A stretch of DNA of 64,000 bases from Enoplosus armatus (taxonomy: Eukaryota; Chordata; Actinopteri; Centrarchiformes; Enoplosidae), in NCBI RefSeq assembly GCF_043641665.1, contig NC_092181.1, positions 12,563,463 to 12,627,462 of the forward strand. Reading direction: 5' to 3'. Under the pieces are notes generated by a model. The model had not been told where the DNA came from and made no database searches. It was given only the letters and a program-made list of their open reading frames with translations. Below are positions 48,568 through 62,455 of this stretch, in pieces. The first letter of the stretch is position 1; each line of letters opens with the position of its first letter. The translations under genes and the position numbers were made by a program.

Positions 48568-48712
48568 GTCATCCTGTCAGAGCTGTACTCCACGGGTTTC
48601 CAGCGCTCCTTCTCCGATGACGATGACCTGACAGCAGTTGCTGATAGCGACGTCGTCTACGCCTTTCAGGCTCCTCCCCTCTATAGTCGTGGAGGCTCCG
48701 GACCGCACTCAG
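48568..48712 (+). CDS. usp43: usp43 exon d (internal exon): second half of the ubiquitin-like insert
   Basis: This 145-nt exon starts in phase 0 and has 48 codons plus one base. It reads VILSELYSTGFQRSF, an acidic run of four Asp, LTAVADSDVVYAFQAP, then a Gly/Ser/Pro linker. The pattern of Leu-Tyr-x-x-Gly-Phe-x-Arg-Ser-Phe, an acidic loop, then Asp-x-Val-Tyr-Ala-Phe-Gln is the C-terminal half of the ubiquitin-like insert in USP43; USP4, USP15 and USP31 have related blocks ending in a Tyr-x-Phe strand. Acceptor TTTCCAG| and donor TCAG|GTAACC are consensus. The single leftover base joins the first two bases of the exon at 63273 to make Gly, which keeps the frame across a 14.6-kb intron. Confidence 0.94.
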
Positions 48713-49825
48713 GTAACCATGGTAACAGGGTGTCCATCAAAAACACTGACTTCCCACACTCATTTGGTTGTCTTTGTTCTCATTCCTCATTTCCAAATGT
48801 CTCTTTTTTAGCCTCCCTCCATCCTCTAGATTAACTTTTATTCACACTCACACTTTTATCCATTTTTCACTCCCAGTCAGCCCTTATGTTTCATTAACCG
48901 TCGTTTTTTCACAGGCAGACATTTTGCTTTTGTGAGGAGAGTGCCAGTGCTTTGTATTCCTTCTCATTCTGTTTTTTTATGCATGACAGCACCCAAACAA
49001 AATGAATTAAATGCCAGCCTGGTGCAAGTTTGCTTGACTAACGTCTCACCTGGATGAGCTCCTACAAATGATTAATTTATCTAAAACTCTGAGAAGTCAT
49101 CAGATTTTGGCACGCAAGAACCTTTTCACTATAGACTCTGAAGATAAAATTTCCCTTTTTTGAAAGTTCTCTGGCTCTTTTTTTTTTTTTTTTCGTAAGC
49201 TAAACAGCGATAGACGAGCTCTGTCTCCTTACACTAATGCAGTAGAGAGACAGGTATGAGGTTGAGTCAGCTTTGCATCATCAGCACCCTTTAAAAACCC
49301 TTTTCGTCCGTGAAAGACACTCCTGAATGCACTGTTGACATGTGAATGAGGACGAGTATAATGGCATACTGGCCGACTGAATGTTCTCCAGAGCCCCTTT
49401 GAGACTTGCACTTCACTCTGTGAATGTTGGGCCAATTCAGTATGTTGGCATCTTGTTTTTATTTTTTTATTTTTCAAACCCTGACTGGTTTTTGTATGAA
49501 ACATTATCATAACTCGTCCTACATTGCTCAGTAAAATTTTGTCACATTAACTGATACAGCAGACACAATGTTATGGCTTCAATATCTAGATCTGTTAAAT
49601 GTCATGTGAAATGTCTTATGTGGCATCAGGGTTATCTCAGCTTGGGAGTTTGAGTTACATTACATTGTGGGAAGTGTAAGCTTGATCCATAATAGGACCT
49701 AAAAGTCAGGATAATCAGGATTGACCATTCTTTTTCAAATCTGTCTCTTGTAAGTTCCCGAACTTTATGAAAGTCCAATACTAAATCACCGTACTAGCAC
49801 TTTAAATAATAATAATAATAACGTA

Positions 49826-50620
49826 CCTAATTACTATTTGTGTAGCGCCTTTCGTGCAAGGATAAAGCCCAAAGTGCTTAACAAGACAAAATCAGATGAA
49901 AATAAACAATAAGTAAAAAATAGCAATAATAGCAAACAGTGAAACAAACAAACTAAAATAACATACCAGCAAAATTAACCCAAATCAGAAGCCAACTTTA
50001 AAAGAAAATTTATTTTTAAAAATCAGATGGAGTTTGCTGTTCAAGGATCCAAGGGGACGGTGTTCCACAGTTTAGGGCCATAAAAACAGAAAGCAGCCTC
50101 ACCAGATTTCTTGTGGGGAACTTCTAAAAGAAAGGCAATGGAAGATCAGAAAGTTCTTGTTGGGACTTAAAATGAAAGGCAGTCACTGATATACGAAGGT
50201 GATAGATTATGTAAGGCTTTGTAGATAAGTAAAAGGACTTTAAGATCAATTCTGAAAGATATAGGTAGCCAGAGCAGTGATGCAACCAGAGGGGTAATAT
50301 CATCTCTTTGTATTGGTCAAAATCCTGGCTGCCACATTCTGAATTAACTGTAATTTTGTTTTTAGGGAGACCAGTAAAGAGAGAATAATCTAACCAGCTT
50401 GTAATGAAAGCATATATCAGCATTTCAGCATCGTTCTGAGTTAAAATGGTCTAATTTTGGCGATGTGCCTCTGATGAAAAAATTATGTTTCTGCGACCTT
50501 GTTAAAATGACTACTAAAATTAAGATCAGAGTCTAAAATCACATCACAATGTGTGTCTTGGGCTGTTAACTTCTGACAGCAGTGTTAGAAATTTCACATA
50601 CAGGCCAAATTAGGATTTCT
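49826..50620 (+). mobile_element. Dispersed teleost repeat (unclassified)
   Basis: Starts near TTTGTGTAGCGCCTTTCGTG with AAAGCCCAAAGTGCTTAACA. Then come GGTGTTCCACAGTTTAGGGC, TAAGGCTTTGTAGATAAG, TCAATTCTGAAAGATATAGG and TGGCTGCCACATTCTGAATT. This is a diverged copy of a long interspersed repeat that I know from several fish. No intact ORF. Confidence 0.55.
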
Positions 50621-52209
50621 CATGCAGAAGGGGGTTCTGTCAGTGTTTACACAGGGTATCTGCAGGTCTTTAAGTCCTAAAAAGCATTGAATTCAGTTTT
50701 CTCAAAAAAAAAAAAAAAAAGCATTAAAAGGAATTAGAAAAAAAAAATTCAGTCAGCCCCATCAAACCTGTAGCAAACACTGTTACTAGTAGCTACAGTA
50801 GGCATGAAGCTCATCCTCTTATAATGGACAAGTGTTAATTTTAGCGAACACTTAAATTAAATAGATTACTAATTTTTAATGATTACGCCTATCTGGGTCC
50901 AGTTTGCCTTTGAATTAATTATATCATTAGGAATTATTTTTATATAGTGCTGGGAAGTACATTTTTTTTTTAATATAATTACTATCTCTGGGTGATATCG
51001 TCCTCACTGGTTTTCCATCATTCTTTCACACTGTGGACGTCTTAAATTTAACTTGGTGAACCCTGCAGAAACCCTGTGTCAGTTTAACCACTCTGAAAAG
51101 AACAACTGTGAATGAGCCAATTTTTGTTAAAGTATTGATCTTGTGATGTCGGCAGGTGAGCACATTTTCAAAGACGTCTGCATTCTGTGTCGACTTTCAT
51201 TTATGCCAGTTACTTACAGGGTGAACATCCAGCATCAACGCTTTACCTACAAAGTCAGAAGAATGTCAGTAAAATGGAAAATAAATGTAATTTTTTAAGT
51301 GATATTTCTGTAGTTTTAAGTGTAACTGTAGCAGCTTGGGAAGTATTGAATTGTGTACAACATGCAGCAGTATTCTGCCTGTCATATCTAATGAGTTATT
51401 GAATTTATGAGAAAAATGATCAGGGAGGTTACAGGTGCTTAGACAGCTTCTAGTGGGGTTAATGAAGCAAGCACAAGCATCATCCTCTCGCTGTAGATGG
51501 ATGACCATCACGCTTTGAGGTTAGACATTCAATCACTGACAAAACAAGTTTTATTTTTCATCAGTAAGGCAGCCGGTGTGAGCGCTCTGTTCTTCTGACG
51601 GCATTAGTCAATACTCGCTCCTGTTCTCCAGCAGAGGAGGAGAACGGGGCTGTAGATCTTTCTTATCGCACGAGTAGCGCCACTCTATCTGTAACGCTCC
51701 TGTCACTCGTCACTTTTCACCTGTCACTAGAGACCTGTGTTTGAAAGCCACACAGCAATCACTTTAACAGATCAATGTTCATGTCTGAAAGGGGCTTAAT
51801 TGAGTCGTATTATAGCGGTCTTTGTGGGTTGCCAGTTAGGCAAGTCTTGGTTCACCAACCGCCAACCTACAGCTGAATGAAGCTTTTATGGGGTTTTTTG
51901 TTACCCCTGAAGAAGATTGACATCAATAATTCACATATTTGCTCAAAGTGCTCATGAAAAATTAAGACTCTTCACTTTCTCAACGGGAGGCATTTCTATT
52001 GTCACTTCACACAGTAAAAACTGTCACAGTACAGAGAGAGGGAGCAGACACATGCTGTATACTTTCACTCACAGTCACATACAGAAACATAAGCATGCAT
52101 GCGCAAAATCATCCACATCCACTGTGTAAGTCAACTAGGTAATGAATCCATTAGAATTACACTGGAGAGTCTCATAAAAACACGGCCCTCAAGAGGAAAC
52201 CCGGTGCAG

Positions 52210-52254
<45 letters not shown>

Positions 52255-52270
52255 ACACACTCACACACAG
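52210..52270. repeat. (CA)n microsatellite, interrupted
   Basis: CA repeats broken twice by CTCA. Confidence 0.9.
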
Positions 52271-53728
52271 AAATACACTCGTAATGAATCACACTCTTGC
52301 GAGCAATCTGATGAAAATGATGAATGGTCCTTACCTCGGAATAATTCATAAGATCACAGCAGACCAGATTCCAGTATATCATAACTTCATTCAACTGGAT
52401 TTATGTCATGTTTTATTAAGTGTCGTTGCTGCTTAAAGATGATGTATGGCAGTGTTTGGTTTTAATGGGGAGGACAAATTGTTTGAAAATGCATGTGACA
52501 CAGGGAACCTTTTTTACATAGAGCCTAATTACATATGTCTTTTTTTATTATATCTCTGTGTGGTTTTTTTCTGTTTGACTGTTCAGTTTTCAGTGTATAA
52601 AGACTGTTTTGGTAATCTGTCATCACACCAGGTTTGACAACTCGGGGAGTAAAACACAGCTGTTGTTGGTGGTTTATCAGAACTTGACAAACCCATATCT
52701 CCAGCTACTTGTGTTGTCAACTGAAAACTAAAAGAAGCCATATTGGTTTGAAGCATTTGAAGTGTTGCTATAGTTACTGAGGTTATGTAAGGCCATAGTT
52801 ACTCTGGGTCTTAAGGAGGCCTCACTTTGCCAACTCTGCTGTAAGTATATTATACTATAATACTATAATGTAAACACAGTAGTCACTCCCCAAAATAACC
52901 ATAGCTCTATAACCTCTGGAGAATCAAGGTGACTCTGGCTTCTCTGTAGTTTTCAGATCAACTGCTATGTATGAATTGGGTAAAAATACCAGTATATATT
53001 TTTATATATATATAGAAATAGCCAGTGTCAGATCAATGTTTTTGTATATTGTGTGGACTAGTTGTTTGATTTGATCCTCATCACATATGTCAGGCAGTGC
53101 AGAGGGATCTTCGTCAGACTAAACAAACCCTTCAGCTACAGTATTGCTACTGTCCATCATGTAGTTATCTTTTGCAGCTTCTGTGAAAAAGTAAAGCCTC
53201 CTGCGGCCATGATGGACGACTGTACGGAAGGCCTGTAGAACCAAACGTGTAATGAAAAACACACAACTTCCTGAGGAGGTCACAGTATGGCATATTCATA
53301 TGTGAGTGATGTTACTTTAAGTGGCAGAAAAAGACATTTGTGAACTTCATTCTGATTTAATGATTTTTGATTAATTACGGCTTTATAATTCTGATGAAAA
53401 GAATGTGTATCCATATTTCTGACTTTTAGCATACACACAGTTTCAGTGATGAATCTACAGTTTTGTGTACAGTCCTCAGATAAAATTTTTCAGTATTTGA
53501 AAACAGAGATTCACGTGTAGGGACTATATGAAGCAGTGAAGTCATTATCTGACTACTGATGATCTGCTGATCTGTTCTCTCAGGGCAGCAGCAGCAGTAG
53601 AAAACGTGGTCAGTAGGGAATCCGTAGAAAAATCTACAATATTCTGTTCTTTGTGCTCATTGGAGACACCAAGTTTTCATCTATTAGCGGTGGTAGATGT
53701 ACATCATTTGGGAATAGGCTGCATGTCT

Positions 53729-54081
53729 TTAACCCTTTAAACCGAATGTGTTGTCTGCGACACGTTTGCGCAAGCGCACTTTGGATCACAATAATTACAT
53801 CACGGTTTGCGCTATCAGAAAAATTCCAACGTTTCTGAAAGCTGAGACGTTGCGCTTTACAGCCAATATGGTGTCATTACGGTAATTTCACTCGCGCCTC
53901 TCAGTCAAAATAAGCAAAAAAGTCCAGGTGAACATTTTGAGGCTTAGGTTTTAAACCTAAACCTGGCTGTAAAGCGCAACGTCTCAGCTTTCAGAAACCG
54001 TTGGAATTTTTCCAATAGCGCAAACCGTGACGTAATTACGGCGATCCAAGGTGCGCTTGCGCAAACGTGTTAAAGGGTTAA
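53729..54081. mobile_element. Foldback element with TTAA ends (piggyBac-like MITE)
   Basis: The ends are TTAACCCTTTAA (53729) and TTAAAGGGTTAA (to 54081), so TTAA target duplications with CCCTTT termini are plausible, as in piggyBac-type elements. Almost the whole element is one inverted repeat. Its left arm to about 53865 and right arm from 53964 pair over roughly 105 bp with about 90% identity, around a loop of about 98 bases. The left arm has an extra segment of about 20 bases (53741-53760). The arms are unusually CpG-rich for this intron (for example GTTTGCGCAAGCGCAC). No ORF. Confidence 0.75.
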
Positions 54082-55560
54082 TCGTGTTTACTTCTCTTAT
54101 TACCATTGTTGAACCTGTTGATCATACATGATGAAATAATAGATATTCCACCCCTGTAGAGGAGGTTAAAGTTGATTTGCAGACATGATGAATGAAACAG
54201 TGTGGAATGACACGTGAAGACAGCTAATTTATCTCAGGTTATGTTCATGAAATTGGATTTGTGTGACAGCTGTAATTGTCGCAGAGAAAAATAATATTTT
54301 TTCCAAGATGATTAAACATGAAACCAACAGTGTAGCGGCTCAACAACCCATTGCGTGGCTCATTTTACTGGCTGACTTTTTATTATTCTGATGAGCTGCT
54401 GAATTCTTTTTTTGAATCCCCTAACAGAATTTTTAGCACTTCATACAGCCATATTTATTAACTCATAGCATAGAGAGTTCACAGTGACTAATACATTTGC
54501 CAAGAAAGGAAAAGGGGGGCATGATAAAAGACCAACCAATAAATAAATACATTTTTAAGTATGTTTATCTGATCTATCTGAACTAAGTCTCAACAGAAAC
54601 AAAATACACTCTACACATTGACACAGATTTAACTGTTGTCAGTACATAAAGTGGACAATAAACTGGTAACAGAAACAGGGAATTTTGCCTTAATGTATTC
54701 TCAGAGTGGTCAGATCAGCATGTGGCAAAGAATTATAGTTTTCTCAGTTTAACAGCAGGCAGCCGTCACTTACTGATATCCTCCCAGGACAGTTTTTATC
54801 CCTGTCAAACCACCACAGCGTGACAATTTGTAGGTCACTTGACAGCTCTACAGTGACTTTAAAACAGTAGAACTGAGTTGCACGGCACAAATCTGCTCAG
54901 AAATGCACTTCATGTACTGTCCTCTTCAGACCAGGAGAGAGAGGGGCTGAAAATGTGCTTTAACAGCAGGAGATGACAGGGAGGGCTGAAACGGGAATAA
55001 GGCAAATTACCACACAGCAGAATGTGGACATGGAGTAGCAAGTGCAGATGGCGATTTTCTACTGCGATATGGGATTCATCATCACACCTCCTTGCTCGCT
55101 TTACCTCCTCCTTTTCCTCTGTGATCCTGAAAATTATATTTTTGCCACCATGTTATTGCTGTTCCAGTATTGGAGGATACAAAAGAAAGTCAAACTTTTG
55201 TGGCTTCAAGCGCCGCTGAGCAACTGCACCACTGTATCCAGTTCTCTTTATACCTCCATGGTTAACAGTGTAGTTCCACTTTTTACCTTGCAAATGTCAA
55301 TGTCAATATTATAACTTCCCAGAGTTGTAAAATCCTGTCTCGTAATACTAATAAATCTAACTCATGCTCTTTTATCTGGACTGGACTCAAATTTTCCTCT
55401 ACTCCCTGTAACAACATGTCCACACCAACACGCGTCCTTTCATTTTATAACACAGTGCTATTTTCAGTCTGAACAGAAAGCAAACAAGAGTCTACAGCCA
55501 TATTAGTGGCTCTGTGAGGCTTCTTAGGCACAGTGCTGCTTTGAGCACAGCTATCATCAG

Positions 55561-55968
55561 TATACTAACTGCTCACAATGACAATGCCAACATGCTGAGG
55601 TGAATTACCACTAAACACAAAGTACAGCTAAGGCTGATGGGAATGTCATTAGTTTTGTAGATATTTGGTTGTAAACCAAAGTCTTGGATAGATTTTATAT
55701 TTTTATCAGGGAAAAGCCAGCTGACCAAAGTTTTCACCAAAGAAATTTCTTCTGGGGGGACATGAATGTCTGAACCAAATGTCAAGGCAATTTACCAATA
55801 GTTGTCAAGACATTTCACTCAAAACTATTTGGACCAACAAAGTGGGATTCATTCAGTGTGTGCACCAAATTTCATGGCAATCTATGTAATACTTTGAGAT
55901 ATTTGAGTCTGGACCAAAGTGGTGGACCGGCAGACTGACATTACCATCCCTAAATCCACACCGCTAGC
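55561..55968 (+). mobile_element. Dispersed percomorph repeat
   Basis: Contains GCTCACAATGACAATGCCAA, CACTAAACACAAAGTACAGC, GAACCAAATGTCAAGGCAAT and GGACCAAAGTGGTGGACCGG, in the order typical of an abundant percomorph repeat. No coding capacity. Family name not assigned. Confidence 0.7.
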
Positions 55969-57241
55969 AAATATCAAAAATAAAACATGAAAAATACTTG
56001 AAAATGCACCAGGCCTTGTAACTGTTGGTCAATTACGTTTGCTGGCATAAGAGGAATGACATTTATAATGTTCCGCTTAATTGTAATATGTTAACCAAAC
56101 AATGTTGTAGGAGTCGTGATAATGAGAAAGTGAAGGAGAAGAAGGAGGAGGTTGACGTTTTGGGATCCACCCATAGTGTGTTCTGCATGGGTGCATGGGG
56201 GGTGTTGATATGGACCAATGAATAATGAGTAGTCATTCATTTAATAGCATGACGAAAAGCACAGAGAATGGAAACCTCAACGATGCAGAACTGTCATGTT
56301 TAATAGGCAGTTACGCTGGAGAGCATTTATCGCTTGCTGGGGATTCCTCTGTCGTCATAACCTGCTGTGTATTTTAGTGTGTGGGAGCTGGACTTCCCCG
56401 ACTTATCACTAAACGTTCTCGGGGATATTGAATCAGCGCCGCTCCCAGGTACAATAATGAGGTTTTGCATTTAGAGGTAATGGCAGCGGGAGGTCTCATG
56501 ATGGAAAACACTGAAAAATCAATTAGGTCCAAAGCGCCACAAAAGCATCTTACTTCACCCTCAACAATCCAGGCAATTTGCACATAAATAGAGTGATAAA
56601 GCCCCGTAATACTGCACACAGAAAAAGACTTCCCGCTGAATAGAAGCTCAGGGAAGCTTAGCATGCTAACTTTGTGTGATGTTCACTTGGTGCCCTTGAA
56701 ATTAAAAAGTAAAGGCCAAGCTGAGCAACGTGTCTCCTGGATAAAGGAGAAGTCAATCAAGATTTTAGCAGAGTGGATTGTGGGAGTTGCCTGTGCAGAG
56801 AGAGGCCAACTGGGCCAAAAGAGAGGGAGAATGTGTGCATTTTGTTTGGTGTATTATAAAAAGAGAGGATTCCCAGGGAAAGGTGGTAGGAAAAGGAGAT
56901 TCTCAATGGAAATAAATCTGTCAGGAATCGGGTCACACAAACAGCATCTACATTCTGAGATAGACGTATTAATCAAAGTCTCCCCGTCTTCTTCCTAACC
57001 CACACTTATTGTACAGTGTGGCTCCACAAGCTGCACTCTCCAGCAGGTTATTGAGTGTTCAGGTCCTGTCACGCTGAACTGCAGAGCTGAGGGTAAGCCA
57101 CTGTGTCGTTCCCATCAAACCACTGAGGGCTGTGTACTGGTGGAGAGTTAAGGATTTCAGAATTACTATAAGGTGTTTATCTAGGCAGTCGCATCCTTCA
57201 ATCAACTGCTTACTGTGAATGTAATTACTTCTGCGCGAGTG

Positions 57242-57272
57242 AACACACACACACACACACACACACACACAT
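57242..57272. repeat. (CA)n microsatellite
   Basis: About 15 CA units. Confidence 0.9.
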
Positions 57273-57404
57273 TTATGTGGTCAGTACAACAGACAAATCA
57301 CTTTCCACAGTCAAACACTGTCAGTATACTTTGAGTCTTGTCAGAATATCAGGACATTAGCAAGATCATAGAGTGGATATGATGTATTATGTGGCTGGCC
57401 ATTT

Positions 57405-57520
57405 TATAGCAAGGTGCCGAGTGGACAGGAAATGAGGGAAATGAGAGGTGGGAGAAGACATGCAACAAAGGTCTCCGGCAGGACTTAAACTAGGAAAGGT
57501 CCAATCACACGGTCTGCATA
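57405..57520 (-). mobile_element. tRNA-derived SINE, second copy
   Basis: The reverse complement contains GACCTTTGTTGCATGTC followed by a CT-rich body, as in the SINE at 12918. The head is more degraded (TTTAAGTCCTGCCGG in place of box B), so this copy is older or truncated. Confidence 0.65.
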
Positions 57521-57539
57521 GAAAACCCCATTGTTTTTT

Positions 57540-58190
57540 TTAACTATATTTGGGAAATTATTTATATTTACAAATATTGTGTGTTTCTTGAAAATATTTC
57601 TTTGGCCATTTGGGGGCAGTGGAAACAACTTGTGAACACAACATTGACACATCATCACTTTATAAGTTGATAAAGCGAACTTGTTAGAAAACAGTTGCCC
57701 TTATGGAGGAACATTATAAGTCATTTGGAGTCGTGTTTCTGTCCACCTGATGAATGTAACTCCATTAGTCACTCTCTTTTAGCTTTATTTTGGTCTCCAC
57801 CATTTTCTGAGGGAAATATCTGGCTCTTTAGCTGCTAAATGCTCCACTATGTTCACCAGCTAGTCTCTAATTGCCTCTTGTTTGTCTGGTGCTGAGCAGG
57901 TAGTGTAGAGTGGATTTGTAGAGCTTTTTTTACTGAAAACAGTTGCCTGTTGTGGCAGAGAACGACGTTATGAGAGTCGGTTAGAGTGAGCAAAATTGCG
58001 GGCCAGACAGCTAAACAATGAGATGAAACTCGTTAAAAAGCATTGTAAAGCTGTCAGGAGCTGCAGATTCAGGTGGTAGTTCTCTGTAGGTTCATCATTA
58101 CAAGTGACCCCTTTCACATTGTGACATTTTTCTCAAATTCTCATTCTATTTGTTGTTAAAAAAATATTGATTATACCCGCTTTAAAAATG
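57540..58190 (+). mobile_element. Dispersed percomorph repeat
   Basis: Contains TTTAGCTGCTAAATGCTCCA, TATGTTCACCAGCTAGTC, GCTGAGCAGGTAGTGTAGAG and AAACAATGAGATGAAACTCG, and ends near ATATTGATTATACCCGC. I recognise the order from percomorph introns. The precise ends are uncertain. Confidence 0.6.
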
Positions 58191-59251
58191 TCAAAATCCA
58201 ATTTGAGAACTGGTGTATAATTTCTTGTATAGTTCAGCAGCAGAAAGCATAACCTTATGAGCGTGGGGACATACAATCCTTATAAACTAATGATCTTTTA
58301 TATGTGATGGCAAGATTGTTACACATAAACACACTGCCACGTGTGTGCTCATGAACTCATAAATACATATACACATAAATCAACTCATACTGAGACTAAG
58401 ACACCACGCATGCACATGAAACCCTGCAAAGTACCCTTCCTGTGCAGTTCCATTAAGGTAATTACAAGCTGCCTAAAGCAAATTCAGTGCACAAAAGCAA
58501 AAATATTCCAGGAACATTCACCGGGGAACTCTTGCCCCTCCAGTAGGATCCATCATTTAGAATAACCTGAAGAGAACGAAGGCAGACATAAATTTGGTGT
58601 GTCTACACTTGGCGCTCTGATCATCACGACTGCCTCTGGAACATGTTCTCATATCAATTGGGAAATAACGACTTGAAGTCTTCCTCTGCCCACAAGCCTG
58701 TTAAAACTAAACCTACTGTATAACTCGCTCACCAGTCAGCAGGGCAGAACACACTGGACGAAGTTTGTTAAGAAGTCTCCTATTTTTACGGCCGTGTTGG
58801 CCTAAGAGCCCTATTCTGTTCTCTATCATTTTGTCTTCAGCTTCTCATTTAATGACTGGAATCTAAACCTTTAGTCATACTTGTCTTTGAGGTTCTGCGA
58901 CATAGCTCATAATGCAGCATGTTTACCAGTCTTATCTTATTTATTCACAGATATAAACAATTCAAACGTTGCACCACTGTGGTGTGGACTTTAGCATGGT
59001 ATGCTGCTGGACTAATATTTTAGACGTGATGCAACTATGTGCAAAATACCGGGGGCAATTTCAATGATTGCAACTTGTTTATCTTACGTGTTGTTTTCCA
59101 GTAACATGAGGAGGCAGCAGAGGTTCTGTGGCTAATGTCGACGCAATATTTTGCCTTCTTGTGACAAAATGCAGTGACAAAAAGAGAAGAGCAGTGGGAA
59201 GATGAACCGGGTGTAGTTGAGGGATGGTGGGAGTAGAGGGTAAAAAGAGAG

Positions 59252-59612
59252 CAGTGGTGAAATGTAACTGAATACATTTACTTTAGTGCTGTACCTAAGT
59301 ACAAATTTGAGGTACTGTTACTTTAGTATTTTTCATGCCACTTTATGCTTCTATTCCACTAAATTTCAGTGGGGAATATTGTACTCTTTACCTTGCTTCA
59401 TTTATTTGACAGCCTTTTTTAATAGTAACCAATTTATTTTTTAATATTTTTATATTTTTTGTGCCATTGGTTGACCAAAACAAGCATTGAGAAGTTGTCA
59501 ATTTGGGTAATTGTGATGACATTTATCACTGTTTTGCCTGTCTTTTACTTGTAATGGAGTATTTGTACAGTGTGGTGTTAGTACTTTTACGTAAGTAAAG
59601 GATCTTCATGGA
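59252..59612 (+). mobile_element. Dispersed repeat of the AGTACATTTACTTTAGT type
   Basis: Begins CAGTGGTGAAATGTAACTGA, contains GTACAAATTTGAGGTACTG and CCACTAAATTTCAGTGGGG, and ends near GTAAGTAAAGGATCTTCATG. It matches a family I know as very common in percomorphs. The usual inverted right end appears degraded. Confidence 0.65.
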
Positions 59613-60310
59613 AAGAAAGAGAAGAGAAGAAGTGCGAGGGCAGCATCAGGTGTATTTAGTTCCTCCCCTGCCGCCTGCCTAATCTGTCATTTTGCTGTTG
59701 GCAGAAAGCTCAGGTGCTTTGCTGTCAACAGGGGAATTTGCGGTCAGATGACTGTTTGCTGCCAGGACCGCTGATTCGTCCAGGGCTAAGCCCACGGCCC
59801 CCTGGGTATTTTTAGTCAGGTGTGTGGATTGCCCTGAGAGGGGTCACTTTTGGTCTTGAACCACTCGGAAGTGTCAATTCCAGTCAGTATGTGGCCAAAA
59901 TCCTCTCTGAGGTTTTTTGCCTTTTCTGTGTTACACAACTCACGCTATTTTTACTCATCAGTAATGAACAAGCAGAACTGTTTGGGAAAAATAAGACATC
60001 AGTGTTGAAAGACTTCTGCCTCTGGTGCAAGAGCAAAATATGATTATCTACTTAAAGTAAATTGAGGCTTTTGTGTGATAGGACTCCTGCAGAGTAATGG
60101 GACCATGAAGAGTGCAGTTCTAACTGATGCAGACACACATCGTCTATAGATGTTATCAGAGACACTGCAGGAATTTACTTTTTAACACAATCATCCAAAA
60201 AATGTTCTTATTCAGTAGCTCCAAGTCATACAGAACCACTGGTGTCTTACCATCAGTTAGCTGATATTTTCCTCACACATCTCACAATTTACTGTATTTA
60301 GATGTAAGAA

Positions 60311-60352
60311 TATATATATATAGATATATATATATATCTATATATATATATC
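60311..60352. repeat. (TA)n palindrome
   Basis: Alternating TA with GATA and CTATA interruptions arranged symmetrically, able to form an AT cruciform. Confidence 0.85.
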
Positions 60353-62428
60353 TCAGAGCACATTGTGTCCTCCCAGCCACAAAAGTCCTCCCATCACTCA
60401 TTACACAGATTTGAAACACACTCAAAAATCTTCTGTCGTAGCAATTATTACTCTGATTTTCTTTCCGCTCTCTCTCCCTGACCGCTGCTGTGAAGCTGAA
60501 GGCTGATTCATCCCAAACAGTCAGATAGAGGAGAGTTGGAGGGAGAAAAGAAAGAGAAAACCGATAGTGGCAATGATAAATAGAGTGCCATGGGAGAGAG
60601 GGGAGTATAAGATAAAACAAATGGAAGAAATGGAGGACGGCGAGGGAAGAGAGGAGAGTGAATGCCAGAGGAGGTGTAGTATCTTCTTCAGGGCTAAGCT
60701 GTTTAATTAACGCCACCGTACTCTCCACCTCCAATCTCAAGAGCGATTTCTGTTTCTCCTGCTTTCTCTCTGCGTCTCTACCTCTTTCTCCCTCAGTTCA
60801 CTTGCCTTCACTTCAGTCTGAATGTTTATCTTTTAATTGAAAATAGCAGATTATAAACAGATTCCTGCAGCAGCCACGACATTGTCACAATAAGGACTAC
60901 AAATGGTTCAGTATCATGCTAATTGAACATTAAATCAATACATTTCTGAGAGGAGATACAATGTACAGCTGTTCTTCCTTCCTCGCTGGGAATCTTCAAA
61001 TGTCATTGAAGCCGTGTTGTCTCTGTAGGTTTCTTTATTCACCTTTGGGAATTACTTTTTTAAATTAGCAACGACTGCTCTTTCTCCTCTTCTCACTCTC
61101 TCCTTTTTTCTCCCTCTGTCTTTTTTCCTCCCCACTAACACCTTCCTCCATCTGTGGCTCTCCTCTGTCCATCTCAGGGATGGAGGGAAGAGGAGGTGAG
61201 AATGAGAGTCTGGCAGGAGGTTCTCCCAGCACACCCGGGACATGTGGGCGAAATCACGCTCCTCGCCATGCACGACATATAACTTTCCGGTTTTGAAACT
61301 ACCCACTTGTGGTTTTTAATGTTTTTCAACCCTCTATACTAGACTTTCCCTTTATATACCACATAAAGAGGACACATTTTAAATGAACCGAACCGCTGCA
61401 AAATGGTCATACTAAATGTATCCGCAAAGTGTTGAATGACCCATTTTTCGTCAGTTTCCCCTTCAATGTCCACTGAAACTGTTTATAGCAACTAATTTCA
61501 TTATTAATGTTTTTTATGGTTATGTTTTGTCACTCACAGCACTTGGTTAAGGTTATAGAAAGATCATGGTGTTTGTTGAAAAAGCCACTTAATCTTAAAC
61601 ATGATGTTGAATATAATGGTAGCAATTATGTTCCTCTCAAAACTTAACAGGCAAAACACATTGTATATAATATAATTTTAAGAAGACACGGTTGTGTTAT
61701 TATATGCAGTATAATAGATAGAATAACCACTATCCCTTCTTCAAGGGTCATGACCTTCTGCTCCTTCCACTATTTACAAAAGGTTTCAAATAATGTTTTA
61801 AATTGAAGTTATTTAGTAAAACCTAAGGTATATGAAGTACTGACTAGTCACTAAGGAATAAATTGTTCAGGATTACTCCAAGAGTTGGCTACATTTACAG
61901 GCGCTTTATTGATTAATTGGAGGGTCAATGGTTGAGTAGCACGCTGTACAGTTTGGCCTGAAACTAAATTGCCTTGTCTTTTGCTTTTTAACCTCCGAAG
62001 TGAAACAGTTAAAGGTGAGGGAGGCTAGAGGGAGGGGTGACTGAGACAAAGAGACAGGAGATGAATTTGGCCACCTAAAGGGCAAGCAATATGCATAAAA
62101 TGTCACATCAAGTTGCTCCTGTCTGCTAAGACAGAAAAAACATCTCTGTTTGGACGAACATTAGTCAAAGCTTTTACAATTTTCTGAGCTTCTTTTGTCA
62201 TTTGGTTCAGATGTTATTATTATTTTTTTAAATAACCTTACTTTAAAAACATCCAGTTATTCAGCAAAAACGATGGCCTTTTCTGTCTTTGTCTCTGACG
62301 CAAAAAGAAATGTTTTGACTCAACACTTCTTCGGCATGTCTTGAACTCAGCTTGGAGTGTGTGTTGCTTTATATCTTCCGCTTTACATCTCTTCGCACTT
62401 GCTTTCCTGCATGTGTGTTTAGGTTTGT

Positions 62429-62455
62429 TGTGTGTGTGTGTGTGTGTGTGTGTGT
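62429..62455. repeat. (GT)n microsatellite
   Basis: About 13 GT units. Confidence 0.9.

Noticed and set aside
57001..57100. Possible extra exon between exons d and e
   Set aside because: The stretch has no consistent frame. Exons d and e already join in phase and align without a gap.
60282..60740. 152-codon minus-strand frame
   Set aside because: Composed of a (TA)n palindrome and a CT-rich patch (Tyr-Ile repeats, Leu/Phe/Ser-rich).
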